DNA from: a virus
Virus record (IMG/VR): IMGVR_UViG_3300042691_031027
Coordinates: 1 to 61,617 of that record
Reading direction: 5' to 3' (one strand)
Length of the DNA stretch: 61,617 nt
Both the position numbers and the translations under genes were made by a program. Under the pieces are notes generated by a model. It had not been told where the DNA came from. It searched no databases and saw only the letters and a list, made by a program, of their open reading frames with translations. Positions 24,442 through 31,032 of the stretch are shown piece by piece. Position 1 is the stretch's first letter, and the number at the start of each line of letters is the position of its first letter.

Positions 24442-24699
24442 TTATTTAAATGTTTCGTTATAATATTCTTCTCCAAAAGTAATAGCTTCTTCTTCTAATG
24501 CAAATTCTTCTAGTTGTTCCAAACTCATTAAATCAAGTTTTCTGTTATGTATAGCTTGTTTGAGAGCACAACTATTCCCAGCATCGATAATCTGTTGCTT
24601 TTCCATTTCTTTGGCTTGTTCAATTAAAGGTAAAATCCAACCATTATTCTCTAATAGATTAGCTTCATTTACTAACCACTCAACTGCTGTTTGTTTCAT
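24442..24699 (-). CDS. MKQTAV-family small protein, copy 3
   Basis: 85 aa: MKQTAVEWLVNEANLLENNG, then PLIEQAKEMEKQQIIDAGNS, ending FGEEYYNETFK. The longest of the three copies because of an insert before the C-terminal block (LDLMSLEQLEEFALEEE). Function unknown. Confidence 0.62.
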   Translation of the reverse strand: MKQTAVEWLVNEANLLENNGWILPLIEQAKEMEKQQIIDAGNSCALKQAIHNRKLDLMSLEQLEEFALEEEAITFGEEYYNETFK

Positions 24700-24779
24700 A
24701 ACTACTATTTATTATATATAAGTATATATGCGTCGATGTAGCTTTACGTTTACGATCTAAAAATACATCACCCCCCTTT

Positions 24780-24891
24780 CACGGTCAACCTCTTCCGTCG
24801 ATGGACCTCTATTGTCGGGGATCCTCTAACATGTCGACCTCTAAAACTTCGCGACCTCTAACATCCACGAAATTAATCTTCGACCTCTAAC
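24780..24891. repeat. Degenerate direct repeats of TTAGAGGTCG
   Basis: On the minus strand the 10-mer TTAGAGGTCG or close variants occurs about six times (near 24785, 24803, 24820, 24835, 24852 and 24881), spaced 15 to 29 bases. The last copy encodes the C-terminus of the 82-aa protein; the others lie downstream in a 170-nt stretch without another gene. An inverted copy (TTTAGAGGTCACG, plus strand) is at about 24987 inside that gene. Confidence 0.6.
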
Positions 24892-25121
24892 GTGTCGTTA
24901 TCTATATCCAACCAACCTGCGTTATCGTATATTCCACTATCTAGATCACCAATTAGTGTTTCTAGTTCGACTAGTGCTGATTCGAGTTTAGAGGTCACGT
25001 TATGGTAGCTATCGTCTATTAGGTCCTGGTTATCTGTATTACGTATCTCGTTATCCAGATCCTCATATAGTTCTTGTAGTTCTACCTTCATTTCATTTAG
25101 GTACTGTGTAAGTTGATTCAT
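24873..25121 (-). CDS. Acidic coiled-coil protein
   Basis: 82 aa from ATG 25121 (MNQLTQYLNEMKVELQELYE); the longer frame from 25208 runs through a tRNA-like gene and is rejected. Acidic heptads (SKLESALVELETLIGDLDSG) suggest a dimeric coiled coil. The C-terminus, DNDTLEVED, is encoded by a copy of the TTAGAGGTCG repeat. Base use is richer in CG than neighbouring genes. Confidence 0.55.
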   Translation of the reverse strand: MNQLTQYLNEMKVELQELYEDLDNEIRNTDNQDLIDDSYHNVTSKLESALVELETLIGDLDSGIYDNAGWLDIDNDTLEVED

Positions 25122-25153
25122 TTGTTTTTTATTTATACGTATTGTTAATTTAG

Positions 25154-25222
25154 TAATCAGGACAGGAATCGAACCTGTTATCGTCCTTTTGATCAGCCGT
25201 GTCTCCAATACGCCACCTGACT
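25154..25222 (-). tRNA. Irregular tRNA-like gene, 69 nt, identity unresolved
   Basis: Acceptor AGTCAGG with CCTGATT and discriminator A; T arm ACAGG TTCGATT CCTGT; a D arm CGT-ATTGGAGAC-ACG. The segment between D and T arms is only 19 nt (GCTGATCAAAAGGACGATA). It contains ATCAAAA, which looks like a Leu(CAA) anticodon loop, but its flanks do not pair. Third member of the AGTCAGG group. Confidence 0.5.
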
Positions 25223-25231
25223 TTATGATTT

Positions 25232-25277
25232 AGAAATGGCTCCCGTTACGTGTATACGTGTCAACGGGAGCGTTTCT
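25232..25277 (-). terminator. Long hairpin after the AT-hook gene
   Basis: GCTCCCGTT and AACGGGAGC form nine perfect pairs, extended by AGAAA and TTTCT outside; the loop contains the palindrome ACGTGTATACACGT-like sequence. No clear U-tract on the minus strand. Probably terminates the gene at 25286-25561 or separates it from the tRNA-like RNA. Confidence 0.5.
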
Positions 25278-25285
25278 ATTATATA

Positions 25286-25561
25286 TTACTTGCTACTATC
25301 AGTTACGTTGGCGACAAAGTCTTCCATTGTAATTACAGCTACGTTTTTAGTTACCTCACGTGCTACTAGCTTCTTACCCTTAGCAGGCATTTCAACTACT
25401 ACTTCTGTTTTCTTAGTTCCGGCTGGACGACCACGTTTGATTTCAATACCTTGAGCGCGTTTTGCTTCACGCATGGCTAATACTGCTTGGCGTTTAGAAC
25501 CTGCTACTACTGGACGACCACGCTTAACTGTTTCTGTTGTGTTTGTTGTTTTGCTACTCAT
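25286..25561 (-). CDS. AT-hook DNA-binding protein
   Basis: 91 aa with two AT-hook cores: VKRGRPVVAGSKR (about residue 13) and IKRGRPAGTKK (about 42), in a basic, Ala/Val-rich protein. Such proteins bind the minor groove of A/T-rich DNA. Its own TTGACC-type element precedes it and a long hairpin follows. Could be a chromatin-like or regulatory protein for this A/T-rich genome. Confidence 0.7.
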   Translation of the reverse strand: MSSKTTNTTETVKRGRPVVAGSKRQAVLAMREAKRAQGIEIKRGRPAGTKKTEVVVEMPAKGKKLVAREVTKNVAVITMEDFVANVTDSSK

Positions 25562-25588
25562 AACCTTAATTTTTGTTTTTATTATTTA

Positions 25589-25624
25589 TTTATATATTAA
25601 ATTTAGTGAACTGAACCGGGTCAA
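25589..25624 (-). promoter_or_regulatory. Phage 18-nt-spacer element (TTGACC type)
   Basis: Minus strand TTGACC, 18 nt ending AAAT, TTAATATATAA; precedes the AT-hook gene. Confidence 0.62.
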
Positions 25625-25629
25625 ACTAA

Positions 25630-25890
25630 TTAGTCAACATGTGCTTCATGATATGGTACAAAACTTAATGCTGTTGTTACCTCACATTCTAATTTACGGA
25701 ACGCCATTTCATCAAATGCTCCAACGATAATATCCTTAACTACATCCTTACGGATCATACCGTCCTTAGTAAACGTATGGTACTTAAAAGCATCCATCAT
25801 CATATCAGCGCACTCGCCATAACCCATACTTGTTAACCAACCGCATACTTCGTTTAAGTTCATTCTTTCGTCTTTGTAACCGTTCATCAT
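25630..25890 (-). CDS. Hypothetical protein
   Basis: 86 aa (MMNGYKDERMNLNEVCGWLT, then SMGYGECADMMMDAFKYHTF). Met-rich, helical, no recognised motif. A second in-frame ATG at residue 10 is an alternative start. Own TTGACC element upstream. Confidence 0.55.
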   Translation of the reverse strand: MMNGYKDERMNLNEVCGWLTSMGYGECADMMMDAFKYHTFTKDGMIRKDVVKDIIVGAFDEMAFRKLECEVTTALSFVPYHEAHVD

Positions 25891-25903
25891 GTTTTTATTT
25901 TTT

Positions 25904-25939
25904 ATTATATAATAAAGATACGTAGCCAGTCCCGGTCAA
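25904..25939 (-). promoter_or_regulatory. Phage 18-nt-spacer element (TTGACC type)
   Basis: Minus strand TTGACC, 18 nt ending ATCT, TTATTATATAA; precedes the 86-aa gene and follows the hairpin at 25951-25979. Confidence 0.65.
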
Positions 25940-25950
25940 TCAAGCACAGG

Positions 25951-25979
25951 AGCGACCCCCATATAGTATGGGAGCCGCT
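25951..25979 (-). terminator. Terminator-like hairpin
   Basis: Minus strand AGCGGCTCCCAT, loop ACTAT, ATGGGGGTCGCT: a 12-bp stem with G-U pairs directly after the HTH gene. No U-tract follows; the next TTGACC element begins 12 bases later. Confidence 0.5.
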
Positions 25980-26004
25980 AATCCATGGCAGTTGAACACT
26001 AAAA

Positions 26005-26238
26005 TTAAGCAGCGAACTCTTCGTTCTTCATCCGGCGACGAGCGATCATGTACATCGCGTTTGCAAGTGGTTGAGCCACTTTGCGTGAGCCGTTGATTAC
26101 TTGATAAATGTGGCCTGTAGAATAGCCAGTTTCGTCAGACAGACGTTGTACATCACCAGTACGCTTACGGTGAGTGTAGAAGGACAATTTCGCAGTGCGG
26201 TTAAGGTAGTTCGCACGAACCTTAGTTTGATAACTCAT
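26005..26238 (-). CDS. Small HTH DNA-binding protein
   Basis: 77 aa from ATG 26238 (MSYQTKVRANYLNRTAKLSF). The C-terminal half, VQRLSDETGYSTGHIYQVIN then GSRKVAQPLANAMYMIARRR, fits a helix-turn-helix with recognition helix TGHIYQVINGSRKV, Cro/C1 style. The longer frame from 26310 crosses the TTGACC element and is rejected. Likely a transcriptional regulator. Confidence 0.65.
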   Translation of the reverse strand: MSYQTKVRANYLNRTAKLSFYTHRKRTGDVQRLSDETGYSTGHIYQVINGSRKVAQPLANAMYMIARRRMKNEEFAA

Positions 26239-26266
26239 AACTGTTTGTTTTTGTTTTTTAAACTTT

Positions 26267-26301
26267 TTATATAATAAATATAACTTATAACTTTCGGTCA
26301 A
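26267..26301 (-). promoter_or_regulatory. Phage 18-nt-spacer element (TTGACC type)
   Basis: Minus strand TTGACC, 18 nt ending ATAT, TTATTATATAA; precedes the HTH gene. Confidence 0.65.
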
Positions 26302-26383
26302 ACAAATCAAGATATATACTTATATAAGGTCCCTATAAGGGAAGGCTTGGAGTGCCCACAAAGGGGGGGAACGTACCCGACAC

Positions 26384-26500
26384 ATGTCACACCACATACC
26401 CTATACACGTGTCACATACCCATACGCCATTTACTTGTCCTATACGTTACTATAAAACGTTTTACCCAACGGTCTGTCACCCACCATACCTACTTGTCAC
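26384..26500. repeat. Cluster of GTGACA motifs in a gene-poor stretch
   Basis: GTGACA (minus strand; TGTCAC on plus) appears near 26386, 26408, 26475 and 26494, and again just before the starts at 26710 and 27094. This 238-nt stretch (26239-26476) otherwise holds the TTGACC element and a small TCCCT-TAT-AGGGA hairpin near 26325; no convincing gene. Confidence 0.4.
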
Positions 26501-26710
26501 CCGTTTAGCTATTCGCCTACTCGCCAAATATTGATTTAGAGCCGGCGCTATATATCCATCACCACCTACCCACATCCGTATCTTCCTACTCACCCGTCCA
26601 CGCATCTCATATATTTTATGTAACGACGCGTGTGTATGTTTCTTATATGGCCATTTCGTCCGCATCGCTTTATCACATAGTTCTTTATGAGTGTCGTTAG
26701 TATATGTCAT
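26477..26710 (-). CDS. Small basic protein, MT(Y/H)T start group
   Basis: 77 aa (MTYTNDTHKELCDKAMRTKW...), strongly basic (SLHKIYEMRGRVSRKIRMWV, ASRRIAKRVTSRYGG). Its start region GGTGACACATGACATATACTAA is nearly identical to that of the gene at 26924-27094. Possibly nucleic-acid-binding. Unrecognised. Confidence 0.45.
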   Translation of the reverse strand: MTYTNDTHKELCDKAMRTKWPYKKHTHASLHKIYEMRGRVSRKIRMWVGGDGYIAPALNQYLASRRIAKRVTSRYGG

Positions 26711-26748
26711 GTGTCACCGTTTGTTCGTTTTATTTATTTGCTGGGTTT

Positions 26749-26943
26749 TTATTGTTTTATTTTTCTATCACGTATCGTTCTATTTCTCTTATACCGTACT
26801 CGTTCGCCGTTGTATTTTATGGTTAATAATCGTCTTACTTGTCCTCGTCGCCTATAGTTCAGTATAAATTTGTTACAGTTGTTAATTACAGTTATTGAGC
26901 TTATGTAGTATTTTTTAAATACTTTATTGTATTTGTATACCAT
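26749..26943 (-). CDS. Small highly basic protein
   Basis: 64 aa (MVYKYNKVFKKYYISSITVI, ending YKRNRTIRDRKIKQ). Arg/Lys/Asn/Tyr-rich. Starts inside the 3' end of the next upstream gene. Possibly real because it continues a run of basic genes with coupled ends; function unknown. Confidence 0.4.
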   Translation of the reverse strand: MVYKYNKVFKKYYISSITVINNCNKFILNYRRRGQVRRLLTIKYNGERVRYKRNRTIRDRKIKQ

Positions 26944-27094
26944 ATGCTTTTCTTAATTTGACTTGTAACGCGTGTTGGCGTTGTTGTTTTCTTAAACGTC
27001 TAAATATAGAATATGACATCCATACTATCTTACTTTCTCTATTATCACAACCTCTTAATTTATATTTTTGTTTAAACACCTTAGTATGTGTCAT
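26924..27094 (-). CDS. Small highly basic protein, MT(Y/H)T start group
   Basis: 56 aa from ATG 27094: MTHTKVFKQKYKLRGCDNRE, then SYSIFRRLRKQQRQHALQVK. The ATG overlaps the TGA of the upstream 93-aa gene (ATGA), and the GTGACATATGACACATACTA start region resembles that at 26710. Basic, probably nucleic-acid-binding; unrecognised. Confidence 0.45.
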   Translation of the reverse strand: MTHTKVFKQKYKLRGCDNRESKIVWMSYSIFRRLRKQQRQHALQVKLRKAYGIQIQ

Positions 27095-27372
27095 ATGTCA
27101 CCTGTTTTCTTATTTAGAAAATCCATGTTACGTTTAGCACCTTTAGGTATTTTATTTACTACCCCATCTAATCGCTCTACATCCCATCCATTACCATTCA
27201 TTGGATTGTCATATACTCTTATATCATCTGAATACAGATGTTTAATTATTCCGCCTTTAAATCTAACTACCCATACTGTATTTACATTGACTCCATAGTC
27301 AATTATGAATAATGCTTCACCATCACCTAGTGGTGTGTGAACGTCTATTGTTGGATTTAATTGATGTATCAT
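27091..27372 (-). CDS. Conserved phage-type hypothetical protein
   Basis: 93 aa: MIHQLNPTIDVHTPLGDGEA, then LFIIDYGVNVNTVWVVRFKG, GIIKHLYSDDIRVYDNPMNG. A compact SH3-like beta barrel is suggested by alternating strands; this sequence pattern is common in phage accessory regions. No known function. Confidence 0.65.
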   Translation of the reverse strand: MIHQLNPTIDVHTPLGDGEALFIIDYGVNVNTVWVVRFKGGIIKHLYSDDIRVYDNPMNGNGWDVERLDGVVNKIPKGAKRNMDFLNKKTGDI

Positions 27373-27443
27373 ATCTTTTCTTTATAGCTGCTTCTATTAG
27401 TCGTCCTTTTCTTCTTTTTTTACCTCTGTTAAAATATGAGCGT

Positions 27444-27569
27444 CTAAAAAAAACAAATCGTTTTTATACTACCTAAGAACACATTATTTCTTCTACGTTC
27501 ACTGCCTCGTTTTAAGTATGTACGTGTAAATACATAACGCTTATGCATTATGTGATTTTGACTTAGCAT
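27444..27569 (-). CDS. Small basic protein, possible frameshifted C-terminus
   Basis: 41 aa from ATG 27569 (MLSQNHIMHKRYVFTRTYLK...), ending KTICFF at a run of eight T (plus-strand A, near 27447-27454). One base less would extend the frame to 27323 as a long basic tail (RRSYFNRGKKRRKGRLIEAA, IKKRYDTS...). The frame is open further upstream to 27692, but that part overlaps the 74-aa gene. A sequencing or replication indel, or frameshifting, may hide the true C-terminus. Confidence 0.35.
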   Translation of the reverse strand: MLSQNHIMHKRYVFTRTYLKRGSERRRNNVFLGSIKTICFF

Positions 27570-27592
27570 TCTATTTAATTTTCTTATACCAA

Positions 27593-27817
27593 TCAAAAGT
27601 ATGTGTTTACTCGTTCTGTTTGTTTCTTTATTTCCTCTGGTGTTTGTTTTACAAACCATGTTTGACTGTCCATTGTTGTTAACATTGTACATACTTCGTC
27701 TTTATCATTTTTGGCATAACTCAATGTTACTATCATCATTGGATTGATATATATATCCGTATTAGGAAGCGTATCTGTGCCCCACGCTTGAGTTAATTTA
27801 ATTAGATTTGATTTCAT
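27593..27817 (-). CDS. FlbD-like small protein
   Basis: 74 aa: MKSNLIKLTQAWGTDTLPNT, then DIYINPMMIVTLSYAKNDKD, TWFVKQTPEEIKKQTERV. The order IKLT, YINPxMI, threonine strand, VKxTPEEI matches the FlbD-like fold found in flagellar operons and many phages. Function in phages unknown. Confidence 0.6.
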   Translation of the reverse strand: MKSNLIKLTQAWGTDTLPNTDIYINPMMIVTLSYAKNDKDEVCTMLTTMDSQTWFVKQTPEEIKKQTERVNTYF

Positions 27818-27828
27818 ATTATTTTATT

Positions 27829-28161
27829 TTACCACACTTGTGACCATGTGTAATCATTTAATATAACACTATAATGTCTAGATATGAATAAATTCATATG
27901 GTGTTCTTTCATTTTACTATTGAGTATAATGTCTCTAGCCATTTGTATGTCTGTATCTGTTTTTGATTCTAGCATTTGAATAACAGTATTAAACATATCA
28001 TCATCCATAACATGAATGTAACGGCCTGGTGCTTGAATTGATCGGAGTTGTTTGCTTAGTTTTTTACGTTGTTTTTTTATACTCCAATTCATGTATTCAA
28101 TTTCTTTCTTTTCCTCATCATTCTGTCTACCGTATTGCCATACACAATGTGATTTCTTCAT
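27829..28161 (-). CDS. Hypothetical protein
   Basis: 110 aa, basic in the middle (NWSIKKQRKKLSKQLRSIQA) and helical thereafter (DMFNTVIQMLESKTDTDIQM). No recognised motif. Close upstream spacing to the 122-aa gene suggests co-transcription. Confidence 0.55.
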   Translation of the reverse strand: MKKSHCVWQYGRQNDEEKKEIEYMNWSIKKQRKKLSKQLRSIQAPGRYIHVMDDDMFNTVIQMLESKTDTDIQMARDIILNSKMKEHHMNLFISRHYSVILNDYTWSQVW

Positions 28162-28164
28162 AAT

Positions 28165-28533
28165 TTATTTTAAATTATTTTTAAGTACTTCTTTACCTTT
28201 CTCACTAGCACTATATAATATGTCTCCATTCTCATCAATACTAACATCTAATAAGTCTTTATCAACCATTTCATTAATTATATTTTGAATGTAGTTAGTT
28301 TTAGCTACCTCAAACATGGTTGTCATCTCAACTTCATCAAACAAATATGAGTCACGATTACCCATAATATAATCAGCATACGTTTGATCAGCATTATGTT
28401 TAATTTCATCAAACCAACACTCCAATAATGTTGGACTCATTTGTTCTTCAGGTGGTAAAGAATTTTCAGTGTTTTGAATATTGTCAATTAGAACTTGAGC
28501 GTAATCAGCTCCAGATGTAATGTTTTCCATCAT
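28165..28533 (-). CDS. Hypothetical acidic protein
   Basis: 122 aa from ATG 28533 (MMENITSGADYAQVLIDNIQ). Acidic and helical with a possible winged-helix C-terminus (NEMVDKDLLDVSIDENGDIL, YSASEKGKEVLKNNLK), the pattern of a small wHTH with a beta wing. The longer frame from 28587 crosses the phage element and is rejected. Confidence 0.5.
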   Translation of the reverse strand: MMENITSGADYAQVLIDNIQNTENSLPPEEQMSPTLLECWFDEIKHNADQTYADYIMGNRDSYLFDEVEMTTMFEVAKTNYIQNIINEMVDKDLLDVSIDENGDILYSASEKGKEVLKNNLK

Positions 28534-28536
28534 AAT

Positions 28537-28571
28537 TTTTATTTTAAATATAATTGAAATACTTGGGTTAA
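28537..28571 (-). promoter_or_regulatory. Phage 18-nt-spacer element (TTAACC type)
   Basis: Minus strand TTAACC, 18 nt ending ATAT, TTAAAATAAAAA, then ATGATGGAA. The box overlaps the stop codon region of the NlpC/P60 gene. Confidence 0.5.
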
Positions 28572-28993
28572 AGCCTTCCAACACCAATAAGTGTTTTTAG
28601 ATAATGTCCTTCTAAACAACTTATTTTAACACCTTCTCTATAATTAGCAGCATGAATAAACTCATCGTTGCCTATGTAAACACCAACATGTCTTCCACTT
28701 GGGCTAGTTCTACTATTAAAAAATAACACATCACCTATTCGCAATAGACTGATATTAATTAAAGTGAAATATTTTAGTTGTGTTTTAGTTGTACGTGGTA
28801 TGATTATGTTGTAAACATCTTTATATAGTCGTTTAACAAATGCTGAACAGTCAATACCTTTCTCACTATTACCTCCATAACGATATGGTTTACCTACCCA
28901 TTTAGTTATGAACTGAGTTAATGTTGTAGTGTCCTGTCCATTAGCTATTGTAGTAGCAATTGATAATAATAGTATGGTGATTAATTTTCTCAC
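28568..28993 (-). CDS. Secreted NlpC/P60 peptidoglycan endopeptidase
   Basis: 141 aa. Signal peptide MRKLITILLLSIATTIANGQ, then the NlpC/P60 domain: YRYGGNSEKGIDCSAFVKRL (catalytic Cys), RIGDVLFFNSRTSPSGRHVG (catalytic His), VYIGNDEFIHAAN (third position). Complete and of standard length. Cleaves stem peptides in the periplasm; could assist lysis or weaken the wall. Overlaps the thyX stop by four bases. Confidence 0.82.
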   Translation of the reverse strand: MRKLITILLLSIATTIANGQDTTTLTQFITKWVGKPYRYGGNSEKGIDCSAFVKRLYKDVYNIIIPRTTKTQLKYFTLINISLLRIGDVLFFNSRTSPSGRHVGVYIGNDEFIHAANYREGVKISCLEGHYLKTLIGVGRL

Positions 28994-29607
28994 AATTCAA
29001 ATGCTTCAATTGTTTGTTTGAATGGATTACCTTCTATATTCTTAACTATATCTAACATTTGTTGAGCTAATTCTCTAACTTCAACCTGAGCATGTTCACT
29101 GTTCCTTAATTTTTGGAAATGATAAAATGATCTCCAATTAAACATAACATCCATTGTTATTTGACTATTAAATGTTTTAAAGAAACGAGCTGATTCTTTA
29201 GCACGTTTACGTCCTAATATTGGAGTTAATTCTTCTAATACTTCATGATATAGGTTATTACTTAATTTAGTATGTTGGAGTAATTTCATACCCAATGATA
29301 CTGGCCAATCTTGAGGTATATATGTTTTGTCTTCTTTTAATTCCTTATAACGAGCTGATTCACCATTAATACTAACACCTATTCTATGCTTAAGTAAATG
29401 AATGTGAGTTGCTTGATCTACTGTTACTAGAAAATGTAGTGATGACTTTTCAAAGGGTGTGTGGTGTCCTTCACTTGCTAACATTTTAAGCAATTTACCT
29501 ACTCGATTTAGTTTTTCGTCTGTTAAATCTCTAGATGTTGATGTCCAAGCTGATTGAGCGTGGATTAGATCTGAGCCATAATGCCCTATTAATTCTACTG
29601 TATTCAT
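28990..29607 (-). CDS. thyX: Flavin-dependent thymidylate synthase
   Basis: 205 aa. The ThyX signature is HRIGVSINGESARY, a variant of RHRxxSxNxxSxRY. Also ASEGHHTPFEKSSLHFLV and NWRSFYHFQKLRNSEHAQVE followed by VRELAQQM, all family landmarks. The enzyme makes dTMP from dUMP with methylene-THF, FAD and NADPH, supporting A/T-rich phage DNA synthesis. Tight overlaps with both neighbours. Confidence 0.92.
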   Translation of the reverse strand: MNTVELIGHYGSDLIHAQSAWTSTSRDLTDEKLNRVGKLLKMLASEGHHTPFEKSSLHFLVTVDQATHIHLLKHRIGVSINGESARYKELKEDKTYIPQDWPVSLGMKLLQHTKLSNNLYHEVLEELTPILGRKRAKESARFFKTFNSQITMDVMFNWRSFYHFQKLRNSEHAQVEVRELAQQMLDIVKNIEGNPFKQTIEAFEL

Positions 29608-29918
29608 TATTGTTTAGTTTTTTTAGGAAGAATAATATAGTTCATACATACTACTTTTTCTTCTGTTTCTCCTGTTTTTGATTTATAAAATACAATAATT
29701 GTTTCATTCATACCCTCACCATCATGATTAAGAGTAACTGTTTTAGTATAACCAAACGCTGTTGGTATTTTATATTTCGCCTTAATTATTTCTAATTCAA
29801 GAGCATAACGACTAGATGTAGTTGGATCATTGATAGTTTCTCTATAATAAATTTGTGAAAAAGCAACAATAGAGCCTACTACTAATAATACTGATAAAAT
29901 CAATTTTTTCATTTTCAT
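29607..29918 (-). CDS. Exported small protein
   Basis: 103 aa. Signal peptide MKMKKLILSVLLVVGSIVAF SQ (flavobacterial style, cleavage near AFSQ). The mature part is beta-rich (YTKTVTLNHDGEGMNETIIV, EKVVCMNYIILPKK). Similar organisation to the exported protein at 21288-21668. Function unknown. Confidence 0.6.
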   Translation of the reverse strand: MKMKKLILSVLLVVGSIVAFSQIYYRETINDPTTSSRYALELEIIKAKYKIPTAFGYTKTVTLNHDGEGMNETIIVFYKSKTGETEEKVVCMNYIILPKKTKQ

Positions 29919-30166
29919 TTTATTTTTTTATTTTTTATTTTTTTCATTTGCCTATCAGTCCGACGATCATCCTTTGCTTGTTTCTGCATTTTATTCCAAT
30001 TCTTAGGTTTATCAAGACCATTTTTATAAGTGATTATTGTTTCAACAGGACCATTTTTAGTTTTTTTAGAATCATACTTCCATATTTCAGTACAATCATC
30101 ATATTCAAATTTACGTTCCCACTTTTGTGGTTTAGGTTCAATTGGTATTTCTTTTGGGCGTGCCAT
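29915..30166 (-). CDS. Basic hypothetical protein
   Basis: 83 aa (MARPKEIPIEPKPQKWERKF...). Lys-rich, ends in DRRTDRQMKKIKNKKIK. Four-base overlap with the exported protein gene. Unrecognised; could bind nucleic acid. Confidence 0.5.
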   Translation of the reverse strand: MARPKEIPIEPKPQKWERKFEYDDCTEIWKYDSKKTKNGPVETIITYKNGLDKPKNWNKMQKQAKDDRRTDRQMKKIKNKKIK

Positions 30167-30285
30167 TATAAAAATAAATTTTGAATTATAATTGCTAATA
30201 TTGTTATCGCTATACCTACTATAGCGAACGTTATTATACCTTCACTATCTTCAATTTGTTGATTTCGTTTACCTTGATTATCCAT
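30166..30285 (-). CDS. Membrane micropeptide, 39 aa
   Basis: Starts ATG 30285: MDNQGKRNQQIEDSEGIITF, then AIVGIAITILAIIIQNLFL. A polar N-terminus and a C-terminal transmembrane helix (tail-anchored). The stop overlaps the next ATG (TAATG). Confidence 0.5.
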   Translation of the reverse strand: MDNQGKRNQQIEDSEGIITFAIVGIAITILAIIIQNLFL

Positions 30286-30288
30286 AAT

Positions 30289-31032
30289 TTATATTTTATT
30301 AAATTTGATTCCATCATCTTCAATAATCATATATTGACCACTAGTACCTAAACAGTCAATAAAATAATATCTATTTCCAGTAGCCATCCCATCTGTATCA
30401 ATTTCTCTTACTTGAGTATGACCAGCTACTTGAATTACTTGAGTACGTAACGTGTCACGATTTGCCCTCATTAATGATCTTGGTCTAATCCATATTGGTG
30501 ATTGTTCTTCATTATCACCTGTTGGATCCATATAACTCATTTTATTTGAGCTAATAGCCATTCCAAACTCAAATGTTTTAGGTTTGTGTTTAAACATCTC
30601 ATTCAAATCATTTTCTATAGTGTCTACTGTCCATCCTCCCTTACCAAATACACTATCCATAAATTTACTACTTACACCAGCATGAGTAAATAAAAACTCA
30701 TCCATTTTATAAGCCATTTGTAAATGATGTCTATTCTCACCTATAACATATTGAATTGATGGAGCAAATAAATGTTGATAACCACTTGTACCTGTATCTC
30801 CCACTTCTGGAAAGTAATGATGGTCATGATTACCAATTAATAGAATAGTTTCACATACACCTTTTTCTTTAAAGGCAATTATGTCTTGAAAATTACTTAA
30901 TTGATCTGCTCCTTTAATATCAAATGAATCAAAATAATCACCTATAAAAATAACCCTATCTGGTTTCTCTATTTCATATATTAATTTCCAAACTGATCGA
31001 CCATGTATGTCACCTATAATAACTGTTTTCAT
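30289..31032 (-). CDS. Calcineurin-like metallophosphoesterase
   Basis: 247 aa. All metal-binding blocks are visible: VIIGDIHGRSVW, RVIFIGDYFDSFD, ILLIGNHDHHYFPE, FTHAGVSSKFM and VAGHTQVREI. The size and pattern match bacterial/phage serine-threonine or nucleotide phosphoesterases. Substrate unknown; may dephosphorylate host proteins or nucleotides. Confidence 0.85.
   Translation of the reverse strand: MKTVIIGDIHGRSVWKLIYEIEKPDRVIFIGDYFDSFDIKGADQLSNFQDIIAFKEKGVCETILLIGNHDHHYFPEVGDTGTSGYQHLFAPSIQYVIGENRHHLQMAYKMDEFLFTHAGVSSKFMDSVFGKGGWTVDTIENDLNEMFKHKPKTFEFGMAISSNKMSYMDPTGDNEEQSPIWIRPRSLMRANRDTLRTQVIQVAGHTQVREIDTDGMATGNRYYFIDCLGTSGQYMIIEDDGIKFNKI

Noticed and set aside
24780-24891. CRISPR array
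   Set aside because: The repeats are only about 10 nt, degenerate and unevenly spaced, with no cas genes nearby; the Cas4-like nuclease at 48780 is a replication-type protein.
25122-25208. N-terminal extension of the acidic coiled-coil gene
   Set aside because: It would translate through the tRNA-like gene at 25154-25222; the ATG at 25121 is in the usual context.
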